Shown here: one piece after another, positions 1-8,581 of the stretch | Layout: every line of letters begins with the position of its first letter | How positions within the stretch are numbered: the first letter of the stretch is position 1 | Origin: Betaproteobacteria bacterium | GTDB lineage: Bacteria > Pseudomonadota > Gammaproteobacteria > Burkholderiales > Casimicrobiaceae | Assembly (NCBI GenBank): GCA_016192065.1 | Contig: JACPUX010000032.1 | Location: 35,784-99,783, forward strand | DNA length: 64,000 nucleotides | Direction: 5' to 3' | Translations under genes and position numbers: made by a program | Notes under the pieces: model-generated | Database searches by the model: none | The model's input: only the letters and a program-made list of their open reading frames with translations | Told to the model about the DNA's origin: nothing

Positions 1-1
1 T

Positions 2-37
2 CGTTACCTGGAACACCACCGCGCCGACCACCCATGA
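2..37 (+). CDS. 3' end of an upstream gene (partial)
   Basis: An open frame enters from the left edge and reads RYLEHHRADHP before a TGA at 35-37. This stop overlaps the ATG at 34-36 in an ATGA junction, the usual sign of translational coupling with the next gene. Only 11 codons are visible, so no family can be named. Confidence 0.35.
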   Translation, partial: RYLEHHRADHP

Positions 38-483
38 AGATCCTCGTTCCCCGACTCCTCGGTTTCGCCTTGTTCATGCTCAGCGCCGAGGCCAGCGCCG
101 CCGGGTTGCCGACGGTCACGCTGGAAATCAAGAATCACCGGATCGTCGCCGAGGTGGCGGCCACCGACGCGCAGCGTGCGCAAGGGCTGATGAACCGTTT
201 CAGCCTCGCGCCCGATCACGGCATGGTCTTCGTGTTTCCCGGACCGCAGGGGATCGCGATGTGGATGAAGAACACCCACATCCCGCTCTCGGTCGCGTTC
301 ATCGACGCCGAAGGCCGCATCCTCAATATCGCCGACATGCAGGCGCGCTCGGAAGACCTCCATGCCTCCCACGGCCTTGCCCTTTATGCTCTGGAAATGC
401 GCCAGGGCTGGTTCAAGGAACGCGGCCTGGGGCCGGGGGAGATCGTCAAGGGTTTGCTCAAGGCGGGGGCGGCGAAGAACTAG
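34..483 (+). CDS. DUF192 family secreted protein
   Basis: A 149-residue protein with an N-terminal signal peptide (hydrophobic stretch about residues 7-22, ending near ASA-AG). The rest is a DUF192 domain: the sequence around residues 45-60 (AQRAQGLMNR) and the motif MWMKNTHIPLSVAFID near residues 75-92 are family hallmarks. DUF192 proteins are small periplasmic or secreted proteins whose biochemical role is not settled. The start ATG overlaps the stop of the preceding partial gene, so both are probably cotranscribed. About 200 bp without a gene follow, and the next gene converges from the other strand. Confidence 0.85.
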   Translation: MKILVPRLLGFALFMLSAEASAAGLPTVTLEIKNHRIVAEVAATDAQRAQGLMNRFSLAPDHGMVFVFPGPQGIAMWMKNTHIPLSVAFIDAEGRILNIADMQARSEDLHASHGLALYALEMRQGWFKERGLGPGEIVKGLLKAGAAKN

Positions 484-689
484 CCCGTCATCGTCGACTT
501 GCCGGCGGGGCTCCCTGGCGCCGTCCAGTGGAGAGCCTTCCAAACCGAAAGCGCGGGCACTTCAACAAAGCCTGGGACGGGCGAGCGCTGAGGCAAGCCC
601 TTACACCGGTGAAGGCCGGTGTCCAGTTCGTGAACTTGCGGGATCCGGATTGGCGCCGGAACGTCCAATCCTGACTCGATCAGCGTCGG

Positions 690-1634
690 CTAGCGCAGGC
701 TCGGCGACTCGCTCAGCAACACACTGCCCACGCCCTTCCCCAGGGCGGTGCCGAAGCGTTTGGCGAAGCGTTCGGCGAATCCTTCCTCAACGGTGAAATC
801 GACGATCGGTTCGGCGCCGATGATTTCCCGGGCGACATGTTCGACGCTGCCGAATTCATCAACCAGACCCAGCTCCAGGCTGCGCGCCCCGTTCCAGGCC
901 AGACCGCTGAAGATTTCCGGATCGCCCTTGAGCCGCGCCCCGCGTCCTTCCTTAACCACACTGATGAACTGCTGGTGGATTTCTTCAAGCATCTTGCGCG
1001 CCAGTTCCCGATGCTTGTCCGACATCGGTGAGAAGGGGTCGAGAAAGCCCTTGTTTTCGCCGGCGGTCAGCAGCCGCCGCTCCATGCCCAGTTTTTCCAG
1101 TGAGCCGGTGAAGCCAAAACCGTTCATCAGCACACCGATCGAACCGACCAGGCTCGCCTTGTCCACGAAGATCTTGTCCGCCGCCACCGCGGCGTAATAG
1201 CCCCCCGAGGCGCAGATGTCATCGACTACCGCATAAAGCGGGATCTCCGGATATTTCTTACGTAGCCGGCGCATTTCGTCGTTGATTTGCCCGGCCTGCA
1301 CCGGGCTGCCGCCCGGGCTGTTGATGCGCAGGATCACGCCCTTGGTATTCTTGTCCTTGAAAGCCGCCTGCAAACCGGCGATGACGTGCTCGGCGCTCGC
1401 CTGGCCATCGGGCATGATAATGCCCACCAGATCGACCACCGCGGTGTGCTTGCCCAGCTTCACGCCATCCTTGCCCTCCAGCCAACCCATCGCCGCGGCG
1501 AAGATCAAGAGCACCACGGTGAGCGTCATGAAGCGGAAGAGAATGCTCCACTGCCGCGCGCGGCGCTGTTCCTTGACTGCTTCCATGGCCAGTTTTTCCA
1601 GCACCGACCTTTCCCATGCTTCGTTTTCAGCCAT
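690..1634 (-). CDS. sppA: S49 family signal peptide peptidase (SppA-like)
   Basis: A 314-residue membrane-anchored serine protease that degrades cleaved signal peptides or membrane-protein fragments. One transmembrane segment lies at about residues 33-50, after a short charged cytoplasmic N-terminus. The S49 domain follows, with INSPGGS near residue 104, the nucleophile serine in CASGGYYAA near 142, and a candidate general-base lysine in AGENKGFLDPF near 192. Its length fits the short, single-domain bacterial form, not the 67-kDa E. coli form. The start is supported by a GGAGA ribosome site just upstream. It lies 41 bp downstream of the Rieske gene on the same strand and is probably in one operon with it. 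Confidence 0.9.
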   Translation of the reverse strand: MAENEAWERSVLEKLAMEAVKEQRRARQWSILFRFMTLTVVLLIFAAAMGWLEGKDGVKLGKHTAVVDLVGIIMPDGQASAEHVIAGLQAAFKDKNTKGVILRINSPGGSPVQAGQINDEMRRLRKKYPEIPLYAVVDDICASGGYYAAVAADKIFVDKASLVGSIGVLMNGFGFTGSLEKLGMERRLLTAGENKGFLDPFSPMSDKHRELARKMLEEIHQQFISVVKEGRGARLKGDPEIFSGLAWNGARSLELGLVDEFGSVEHVAREIIGAEPIVDFTVEEGFAERFAKRFGTALGKGVGSVLLSESPSLR

Positions 1635-1675
1635 GATTCTCCTGCCCTGTAAATGAAGATTTCGCTACCCGCGGC

Positions 1676-2059
1676 TCATGCCGCGCCGGCTTCCAGCAGG
1701 AAGACCTGGCCATCGCGCTCGACCACCGGCAAGGCTTCCAGCGCCTGGCCCCGGCACGGACCGCCGACACAGCGGCCGGACGCGGGCGCATAGAGCGCAC
1801 CATGAGTGGCGCAGACCAAGTATAACTTGGAACAATCGAAGAACTCGCCGGGATTCCAATCGAGCTCCACCCCGACATGGGCGCAGCGATTGACATAGGC
1901 GCGCGCCTTGCCGTGATGGCGCACCACAAAGGCCGCCTGGGCAAGACCATCGCGCTGGATTTCGAAGCGCAAGCCCCGGCCACCCTCGATCAACTCCGGC
2001 GAGGTGCAGAGGCGCCGCGCCAACTCCGGCCGCGGCGCTTCGCTCGTTGCATTCACCAT
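1676..2059 (-). CDS. Rieske [2Fe-2S] ferredoxin-like protein
   Basis: About 127 residues starting at the ATG at 2059. The first cluster-binding box is CAHVGVEL and the second is CATHGALY, giving the C-x-H and C-x-x-H ligand pairs of a Rieske centre. There is no signal peptide or membrane anchor, so it is a soluble Rieske-type ferredoxin of the kind often found between a HAD phosphatase and sppA in Betaproteobacteria, and not a bc1 subunit. An upstream extension to 2143 is open but overlaps the phosphatase gene end and lacks domain support. The electron partner is unknown. Confidence 0.85.
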   Translation of the reverse strand: MVNATSEAPRPELARRLCTSPELIEGGRGLRFEIQRDGLAQAAFVVRHHGKARAYVNRCAHVGVELDWNPGEFFDCSKLYLVCATHGALYAPASGRCVGGPCRGQALEALPVVERDGQVFLLEAGAA

Positions 2060-2108
2060 CGCCCGGGCACCGGCACAAAACGTCCCCTCTGGCCGGTCCG
2101 TTCTGAGA

Positions 2109-2765
2109 TCACAACCTGGCCTCCAGCCATTGCCGCAATTCATGCACGCTGTGCAGACAGGCCTGTGGCTCGAGTTCGCGCAAAGCGGCCACGGGGTGGG
2201 CGCCCCAGCTCACGGCGACGCCCGCGACGCCAGCATTGTGGGCCATCTGCACGTCGTGGGTGGTATCGCCGATCATCACCGTCTCTGCCGCCGCCACGCC
2301 CAGGTGCTCGATAAGATGGAGCAGCATGTCGGGGTGCGGCTTCGGGAGTCCTTCGTCGGCGCACCGGGTGGCCAAGAACCGCCCACCCAGGCCGGATTGC
2401 TCCAACGCTCGCGCCAGGCCGACCCGGCTCTTGCCGGTGGCGACGGCAAGCCAGGCACCGCGCGCCGCAAGCAGATCGAGCAATTCGGTCACGCCGGCGA
2501 ACAGCCGGATGTTCGGGTCCCGCGCCAGGTAGTGGCTGCGATAGCGCTCGGCGAGCTCCCGCCGGGCCGCCGGGGCGATGCCTGGGGCAACATGCGCCAC
2601 GGCATCGGCGAGCCCCAGGCCGATTACATACTTGGCACTGCTTTCGTCGGGCACCTCCAGGCCGAGGTCGCGGCAGGCTTCCTGGATCGATTCGGCGATG
2701 ATCGCCGCGGAGTCGGCGAGCGTTCCGTCCCAGTCGAAGACCACCAGTCGATAGCGTTCAGTCAT
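2109..2765 (-). CDS. HAD-superfamily phosphatase (phosphoglycolate phosphatase-like)
   Basis: A 218-residue HAD hydrolase. Motif I is FDWDGTLADS at the N-terminus, where the first Asp is the nucleophile; a Thr/Lys region (VATGKSRVG) is motif II, and MIGDTTHDV near residue 170 carries the motif IV acidic pair. The size and helical cap resemble Gph/PgpB-type phosphatases, but the substrate cannot be read from the sequence. I chose the ATG at 2765 because it puts the DxDGT motif at the expected position near residue 10 and overlaps the rluC stop by 8 bp, which suggests coupling. The upstream reading to 2792 lies inside rluC. Confidence 0.87.
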   Translation of the reverse strand: MTERYRLVVFDWDGTLADSAAIIAESIQEACRDLGLEVPDESSAKYVIGLGLADAVAHVAPGIAPAARRELAERYRSHYLARDPNIRLFAGVTELLDLLAARGAWLAVATGKSRVGLARALEQSGLGGRFLATRCADEGLPKPHPDMLLHLIEHLGVAAAETVMIGDTTHDVQMAHNAGVAGVAVSWGAHPVAALRELEPQACLHSVHELRQWLEARL

Positions 2766-3744
2766 GGTCCAACTCTCCCGGCCCCAGGGCACGCAGAAAA
2801 CCGGCCAGCTCGGCGGGTAGCGGCGCCTCCAGCGCCAGCGGTTCGCCGCTCAGGGGGTGGGACAGATCGAGGCGGGCGGCGTGCAGGAACATGCGCTTCA
2901 AGCCGAGCTTCTGCAATTCCCGGTTCCAGGTGAAGTCCCCGTATTTGTCGTCCCCGGCGATGGCATGGCCCAGATGCGCCAGATGAACCCGGATCTGGTG
3001 CGTGCGTCCGGTGCGCAGTTCCGCTTGCAGCAGCGAGAATTCGTTCCAGCGCTGCCGCCGCGTAAACACCGTGTGCGCCGCCTGGCCTTGCGCATCCACC
3101 CGCACCCGGCGCTCGCCCTCGCCGGTCAAGTATTTGTGCAGCGCCAGCCTGACCTGCTGGCGCCGATTGGCAAACCGCCCGCGCACCAGGGCCAGATAGA
3201 ACTTGTCCATCCCGCCCTGGCGCAGCGCCTCGTGCAATGCGGTCAAGGCCGAGCGCTTCTTGGCAATCAACAGAATGCCCGAGGTTTCCCGGTCGAGGCG
3301 ATGCACCAGTTCCAGGAACCTCGCTTCCGGCCGCTGTCGGCGCAGTTGCTCGATCACCCCGAAACTGACGCCACTGCCGCCATGCACCGCCAGTCCGGCG
3401 GGCTTGTTCACGACCAGGAGCGCCGGGTCCTCGAAGAGCACCGGCAGCGTGGCCCCCACCGGGATCGGCGCCGCCGCGCTCCGGTCGGCCATGCGGATCG
3501 GTGGCAGGCGGACCCGGTCGCCTCCCTCCAGCCGGCGGGTGGGGTCCACCCGCCCGCTGTTCACGCGCACTTCGCCACTCCTGAGAATGCGGTAGACGTG
3601 GCTCTTGGGCACGCCCTTGAGCTTGCGCAAAAGGTAATTGTCGACCCGCTGCCCAGCTTCCTCGGCCGCGACGACAAGCTGTTGCACGGAGTCCTTGCTT
3701 AATGTATTCAATCGCTTATAATGGCAACTTACAGCTTGTGGCAA
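2758..3744 (-). CDS. rluC: 23S rRNA pseudouridine synthase RluC
   Basis: A 328-residue RluA-family pseudouridine synthase that modifies 23S rRNA uridines 955, 2504 and 2580 in E. coli. An S4 RNA-binding domain (about residues 30-85, with VPKSHVYRILRSGEVRVN) precedes the catalytic domain, where HRLDRETSG near residue 147 carries the catalytic Asp. The motif RTGRTHQIRVHLAHLGH near 245 is also characteristic. Position next to rne, transcribed divergently, is the classic proteobacterial arrangement. The start is uncertain: ATG at 3744 or TTG at 3711, the latter giving an N-terminus closer to known RluC proteins. The rne promoter overlaps both. Confidence 0.92.
   Translation of the reverse strand: MPQAVSCHYKRLNTLSKDSVQQLVVAAEEAGQRVDNYLLRKLKGVPKSHVYRILRSGEVRVNSGRVDPTRRLEGGDRVRLPPIRMADRSAAAPIPVGATLPVLFEDPALLVVNKPAGLAVHGGSGVSFGVIEQLRRQRPEARFLELVHRLDRETSGILLIAKKRSALTALHEALRQGGMDKFYLALVRGRFANRRQQVRLALHKYLTGEGERRVRVDAQGQAAHTVFTRRQRWNEFSLLQAELRTGRTHQIRVHLAHLGHAIAGDDKYGDFTWNRELQKLGLKRMFLHAARLDLSHPLSGEPLALEAPLPAELAGFLRALGPGELDHD
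3695..3722 (+). promoter_or_regulatory. sigma-70 promoter for rne
   Basis: A -35 box TTGCTT (3695-3700) is separated by 16 bp from a perfect -10 box TATAAT (3717-3722). The predicted start of transcription is near 3729, about 770 nt before the rne start codon. The promoter lies inside the 5' end of rluC, so the rluC start region and the rne promoter overlap. Confidence 0.7.
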
Positions 3745-4495
3745 AAGTGCTGCGCGGACTTCGAAGCTAGGTTCGCGGGCATGAGGCCCTGGCGGTTTGC
3801 AACACCCGGCCTCACGGATCGCGAATTCGCACCCAGGGCCCAGGTCCGCGCAAATTGCCGCTGTAGCGCCGGTTCAGAACCGGCGCCGACGGTTAAGTTC
3901 GCTCACCAGGAAAAAGTAGCGATATTAGTCGAGAACCGCCCCGCACCCAAGGGAAACTCTGAAGCGGCATAGCGAGCGGTCCGAAAGCCAGGCACCCGGC
4001 GCGCGGCAACCGAGCCCCATCCTTTGGATCGGCACGGACCTGCGCACCACGCCAAGCAGCGAACGGGCCGCGTCGAATGTTCCTTCTGGTTTAACTATGA
4101 GTCCCGGACCGGATGAAGCGCCACTGTTTTGGTGGCGCGGGACCGGCCGGCAGGCAGACGGGCAGCATGGGCAGCCCTCGACAGAACGCGCATTTTCGCC
4201 GCCGGCTGGATGTGGTCCGGGCGCGAGCGACTCAGGCGCGGCAGTGCAGCACGGAATTCCTGCCCGGCGGCCCAGGCCGACCGGCAAGACCCCAAGGAAC
4301 AAGGCTTTTCGAGTGCAAGAGTTGAATCCAACCCGCCAGACCTCAAGCATGTTGGCCCACCACCTCGCAAGCGAATTCTGCTCGCCGCGCCTTCGCGCGG
4401 CGTGGCCTTGCCCCGCCCTGCCCGCCGCCTGATTCGAACTCGTCGCCCTTGCCCCTTCCGCTGACGCGCGCACCTCGCGCGGGGGAAAGTTTGCA
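3745..4495 (+). other. long rne leader (5' UTR), no gene seen
   Basis: About 750 bp without a credible gene; the short open frames on both strands have no recognisable domain. It lies between the rne promoter and the rne start codon. In E. coli the rne leader (361 nt) folds into structures that allow autoregulation by RNase E, and this leader is about twice as long. A GGGGGAAAG ribosome site precedes the rne ATG. No riboswitch or known small RNA was recognised. Confidence 0.55.
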
Positions 4496-7192
4496 ATGAA
4501 GCGCATGCTATTTAACGCCACCCAGGCCGAGGAATTGCGGGTGGCCATCGTCGATGGGCAAAGACTCATCGACCTCGATATCGAATCGGCCAGCAAAGAA
4601 CAACGCAAGAGCAACATTTACAAGGGCATCATCACCCGCGTCGAGCCCAGCCTCGAAGCCTGTTTTGTCGATTACGGCATGGAACGCCACGGCTTCCTGC
4701 CCCTGAAGGAAGTCTCCCGCAGCTATTTTCGCGGTGACGGCGAGGGCGGTCGCGGCCGTCCTCAGGACGGCCTGCGCGAAGGCCAGGAGCTGATCGTTCA
4801 GGTCGACAAAGACGAGCGCGGCAACAAGGGGGCGGCGCTCACCACCTATATTTCCCTGGCCGGCCGCTATCTCGTCCTGATGCCCAACAACCCCAGGGGC
4901 GGCGGCGTCTCGCGCCGGGTCGAGGGTGAAGAGCGCGCCGAACTGCGTGATGCGGTCTCGCAGCTCGAAGTGCCCGGCGGCATGAGCGTGATCGCGCGCA
5001 CCGCCGGCATCGGTCGCAGCGCCGAAGAATTGCAATGGGATCTCAACTATCTCATGCAGCTCTGGCAGGCCATCGACGCCGCGGCCAAGAGTCAGAAGGG
5101 CGCCTTCCTGATCTACCAGGAATCGAGCCTGGTGATCCGCGCCATCCGCGACTACTTCCAGCCAGACATCGGCGAGCTGCTGGTCGACACCCAGGAAGTC
5201 TTCGACCAGGCGCAGCAGTTCATGAGCCACGTGATGCCGGCCAACGTACACCGCGTCAAGCTCTACCACGACGACGTGCCGCTGTTTTCGCGCTTCCAGA
5301 TCGAACACCAGATCGAAACCGCCTATTCGCGCCAAGTGGGACTGCCCTCGGGCGGCGCGATCGTCATCGATCACACCGAGGCGCTGGTGGCCATCGACGT
5401 CAACTCGGCGCGAGCCACTCGCGGCGGCGATATCGAAACCACCGCCTTCAACACCAACCTCGAAGCGGCTGACGAGTTGGCCCGGCAATTGCGTCTGCGC
5501 GACCTGGGCGGCTTGATCGTGATCGACTTCATCGACATGGAAAGCGCCAAGAACCAGCGCGAAGTCGAGAACCGCCTGCGCGACGCCCTGAAATACGACC
5601 GCGCCCGCGTGCAATTGGGCAAGATCTCACGCTTTGGTCTGATGGAGCTTTCGCGCCAGCGTCTGCGCCCCGCGCTCGCCGAATCGGCGCACATCGCCTG
5701 TCCGCGCTGCCACGGCATCGGCCACATCCGCAGTGCCGAATCCACGGCGCTGCACATCCTGCGCATCATGCAGGAAGAGGCGATGAAGGAAAACAGCGCG
5801 CAAGTGATCGCGCAGTTGCCCGTCGATGTCGCCACCTTCCTGCTCAACGAAAAGCGCATCGAGGTCCAGGGCATCGAAACCCGCTTCAAGGTAAGCGTCG
5901 TGCTCATTCCGAATATTCATCTCGAAACGCCCAACTACAGCATCACCCGCTTGAAGCACGACGACCTCAACAGCGGCGAGCCGCTGCCCCCCTCGTTCCA
6001 CATGGTGGAGAAACCCGCCGAGGAGGACGTGGCGCAGCAGCGCATCGAAGAGAGCAAGCAGCCTCGCCAGGAAGCCATGGTCAAGGGCATCACGCCCGGC
6101 CAGCCGGCGCCCCAGCCCAGCCGTGCGGTAGCGACCAAGCCCGGCTTGTTCAGCAAGATTCTCGGCTGGCTACGGGGTGAACAGGCCGCCGAAACGCCGG
6201 CCAAGCTGCCGATCAAGAAGGATCGTGGCCGCGAGCGCGAGCGAGACGGCCATCGACCGCGGGGCCAGGACCCGCGTCCGCCGCGTGGCGAAGATCGCGG
6301 CGACCGTGGTGAGCGTGGTGAGCGTGGTGACCGTGGTGAGCAACGGCGTAGTCGAGGCGAACCGAACAGACCGCCGCGCGACAAAGCCCTACCCCAGGAA
6401 CGGGAAACCAAGGCCGGTGGTGCCGAGCGCGAGCCGCGCCGCGAGCGGGAGGAGCGCGAACCGCGCCGCGAGCGCGAGGAGCGTAAACCTCGGCCGCCTC
6501 GTCCACCCAAGCCGCAGAGCAGCGAGGCTGAAGCTTCCGCCTTGGCCACCACCACCGGTCCAGCCGATGGGCTCGTGTCAACCGAAGCCAGCGAAAGCGG
6601 CGAGAGCCGGCGACGCAACCGCCCGCGCAATCGCCGGGAGCGCGGCGAGCGTGATGATCGGGGCGAACGTGGCGGCAATACGCAGCCCGGTGAATCGAGC
6701 AACAGCGGCGCCGAACCGAGCGCGGCAAGCACTCCCAACCTCGCCCCAGCGCAGTCGGGTGAGGAAACGACCCGCGCCGCGCAGTGGGATCAACCGCGGC
6801 AAGACGCGGCCAGCTTCACGCACCGCGACGAGCCCGCTGATCTAGCGCCCCCGCCCCAGAACCGTGAATTCAAACCGCAGGCGACGCCGACGGCGCCCGC
6901 AGAAGCCGCCGCCCCGGCGACGCCTCCGGTCGCCGCGCCGGCCCCAGCGCCCGCTTATGAAGCGCCGCCAGCGCGTCCGGTGGTATCCGCGCCCGCCAGC
7001 CGTCCGACCGCTCAGGCGGTTGAATTGCCGCCGGAAACCGGCTTGGTCCTGGTGCAAACCAAGGCTGGCAGCGCGCCTGCGGCGGAAGACCAGGCAGCAC
7101 CGCAACCCGCGCGCCAGCGCCGCGCGCGCGCGGCGCGTTCCGCCGCGCCGGCGGAGCCCCTGGTCATGATCGAGACCCGCAAGGACCAATAG
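4496..7192 (+). CDS. rne: Ribonuclease E
   Basis: An 898-residue endoribonuclease, the core of RNA degradation and rRNA/tRNA processing. The catalytic half (about residues 1-500) shows an S1 domain starting near residue 35, the DNase I-like domain with catalytic Asp in VAIDVNSAR near residue 301 and a second Asp in VIDFIDM near 346, and the zinc-link CPRCHGIG near 402. The C-terminal half (about 550-898) is disordered: first Arg/Glu/Asp-rich repeats with many GERGDRGE units (600-740), then Pro/Ala-rich sequence. This is the usual form for a degradosome scaffold. The start follows a strong GGGGGAAAG site. A rho-independent terminator ends the unit. Confidence 0.97.
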   Translation: MKRMLFNATQAEELRVAIVDGQRLIDLDIESASKEQRKSNIYKGIITRVEPSLEACFVDYGMERHGFLPLKEVSRSYFRGDGEGGRGRPQDGLREGQELIVQVDKDERGNKGAALTTYISLAGRYLVLMPNNPRGGGVSRRVEGEERAELRDAVSQLEVPGGMSVIARTAGIGRSAEELQWDLNYLMQLWQAIDAAAKSQKGAFLIYQESSLVIRAIRDYFQPDIGELLVDTQEVFDQAQQFMSHVMPANVHRVKLYHDDVPLFSRFQIEHQIETAYSRQVGLPSGGAIVIDHTEALVAIDVNSARATRGGDIETTAFNTNLEAADELARQLRLRDLGGLIVIDFIDMESAKNQREVENRLRDALKYDRARVQLGKISRFGLMELSRQRLRPALAESAHIACPRCHGIGHIRSAESTALHILRIMQEEAMKENSAQVIAQLPVDVATFLLNEKRIEVQGIETRFKVSVVLIPNIHLETPNYSITRLKHDDLNSGEPLPPSFHMVEKPAEEDVAQQRIEESKQPRQEAMVKGITPGQPAPQPSRAVATKPGLFSKILGWLRGEQAAETPAKLPIKKDRGRERERDGHRPRGQDPRPPRGEDRGDRGERGERGDRGEQRRSRGEPNRPPRDKALPQERETKAGGAEREPRREREEREPRREREERKPRPPRPPKPQSSEAEASALATTTGPADGLVSTEASESGESRRRNRPRNRRERGERDDRGERGGNTQPGESSNSGAEPSAASTPNLAPAQSGEETTRAAQWDQPRQDAASFTHRDEPADLAPPPQNREFKPQATPTAPAEAAAPATPPVAAPAPAPAYEAPPARPVVSAPASRPTAQAVELPPETGLVLVQTKAGSAPAAEDQAAPQPARQRRARAARSAAPAEPLVMIETRKDQ

Positions 7193-7236
7193 CCGTCAAA
7201 GAGCGAATCCGCCCTCTGCTGGGCGCACGAAGTACC

Positions 7237-7267
7237 AGCCCGGGACCGTGGTCCCGGGCTTTTTTTT
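7237..7267 (+). terminator. rho-independent terminator of rne
   Basis: A perfect GC-rich stem AGCCCGGGAC/GTCCCGGGCT with a 4-nt loop is followed directly by a run of Ts. It begins 45 bp after the rne stop. Confidence 0.9.
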
Positions 7268-7374
7268 GGTGCGATACCTCAAGGCAAAACACTTGCTCCG
7301 CCCCCCTTACGCGGCCGATAATCCGAGCGCACGCGAAACTTGCGGATCACCTCGCCTCGCCGCCGGGAGAAGCC

Positions 7375-7755
7375 ATGAACATTCACCATCGTATCGTCGC
7401 CGTCTTGCATATCCTGTTCGCGGCCGCGGGGTTCGCGCTGCTTGCGCTGGTGTATGTCAGCGTCGATTTTGCGTTCAGCTTCATCGCCCTCAGTGAGGAA
7501 ATCCGCCAAGTGGTGATGAGCATTCTCAGCGTGCTCGCCGTGCCTCTGACGGCGCTGTGCGCCGGCCAATTGGTGGCGGCCCTGCTCTATCTCAATCAGC
7601 GTCTGGGGGCGCGGCCCTGGCTGATCGCCTTTGGCGCACTGCAACTCTTGAACCTGCCCTTCGGCACCGCGCTGGACGTCTACACCCTGTGGGCACTGCT
7701 GGCGGTCCCCCCACTCGACCCGCCCGCGGCCGCGATCGTCACCTCCGGCACTTGA
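7375..7755 (+). CDS. small multi-pass membrane protein, unknown function
   Basis: A 126-residue hydrophobic protein with about four predicted transmembrane segments (near residues 8-28, 45-65, 66-80 and 85-110). No family could be recognised. The ATG at 7375 follows a GGGAGAAG ribosome site at a good distance. It stands alone between the rne terminator and a convergent gene. Confidence 0.65.
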   Translation: MNIHHRIVAVLHILFAAAGFALLALVYVSVDFAFSFIALSEEIRQVVMSILSVLAVPLTALCAGQLVAALLYLNQRLGARPWLIAFGALQLLNLPFGTALDVYTLWALLAVPPLDPPAAAIVTSGT

Positions 7756-7763
7756 GCACCGCC

Positions 7764-7784
7764 GGCCGGGCTTTGCGCCCGGCC
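7764..7784. terminator. hairpin between convergent genes
   Basis: GGCCGGGC and GCCCGGCC form an 8-bp stem around a 5-nt loop. There is no clear T run, so it is at best a weak bidirectional terminator between the genes ending at 7755 and 7816. Confidence 0.35.
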
Positions 7785-7815
7785 GCGCGACTTGACGCTG
7801 GCGTCGGCCGCGCGA

Positions 7816-8451
7816 TCAGCGCAGGAGCTTGAAAGCGTGATACCAGTCGTTGCGGGTGAAACCCGGAATGCACCAGAGCTGGCACAAAGGCTCCAGGGCG
7901 CGCGAAGCTTCAATCGGTCCCATGTCCGCGGCTTCCCAGCCGAAAGCCTTGAGGATGTCGCTCACGCTCGCCTTGGCCTGGTCGTCGTTGCCGGCAATGA
8001 ACATGGTCGGCGGTCCGCCATCGAACTTCGGATTCACCATCGCCGCGTGCCCCACTGAATTGTAGGCCTTGACGAACTTCACCTTGGGAGCAGCGTTTTG
8101 CAAGCGCTCGCCCAAGGAATCGTTGGGGCCGGTGAAAAATTGCAGTACCCCGTGCACCGGCGGCAAATCGGCAATCGGGTTGGTGGCGTCGATCACGACC
8201 TTGCCCTCCAGGTTGTTTCCCGCCAGGCGAACGGCTTCCAGCGCCGCGCTTCCTTTCACCGCCAGTACCACCACCTCGCCAAAACCGGCGGCGTCGGCAA
8301 AGCCCCCCAGTTTCACGCCTGGCGTCTCGTCGGCGAACGCCTTGAGCTTGCCTTCTTCGCGCGTGCCCATCAGCACGGCATGCCCATGCTTGATGAAACC
8401 CCTGGCCAGCGCCTTGGCCACGTCGCCCGAACCGATGATTCCGACCTTCAT
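7816..8451 (-). CDS. NAD(P)-binding F420-dependent-oxidoreductase-like protein
   Basis: A 211-residue protein with an N-terminal Rossmann fold: GIIGSGDVAKALARGF gives the GxGxxA dinucleotide motif, and VVIDATNPI near residue 95 is typical of the family named after coenzyme F420-dependent NADP oxidoreductase. Proteobacterial members usually use NADP(H), and their substrate is generally unknown. It is transcribed away from a LysR regulator with about 130 bp between the starts, the standard arrangement for a LysR target gene, so control by that regulator is likely but inferred. Confidence 0.8.
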   Translation of the reverse strand: MKVGIIGSGDVAKALARGFIKHGHAVLMGTREEGKLKAFADETPGVKLGGFADAAGFGEVVVLAVKGSAALEAVRLAGNNLEGKVVIDATNPIADLPPVHGVLQFFTGPNDSLGERLQNAAPKVKFVKAYNSVGHAAMVNPKFDGGPPTMFIAGNDDQAKASVSDILKAFGWEAADMGPIEASRALEPLCQLWCIPGFTRNDWYHAFKLLR

Positions 8452-8581
8452 CTCACTTCTCCTCGTTCATGCCGGCCCGCCCATCGGGCCGATGACGGCC
8501 AATGTACGCTCGCCCGGTAGATTACGTCCAATTGAATGATGGCATAGAATCCATTTGCCTCACTTATGGACGACCCTGGCC

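Noticed and set aside
4420..4445. GATTCGAAC, resembling the T-arm of a tRNA on the minus strand
   Set aside because: Flanking bases do not form the T stem or an acceptor stem, and no D or anticodon arm is present.
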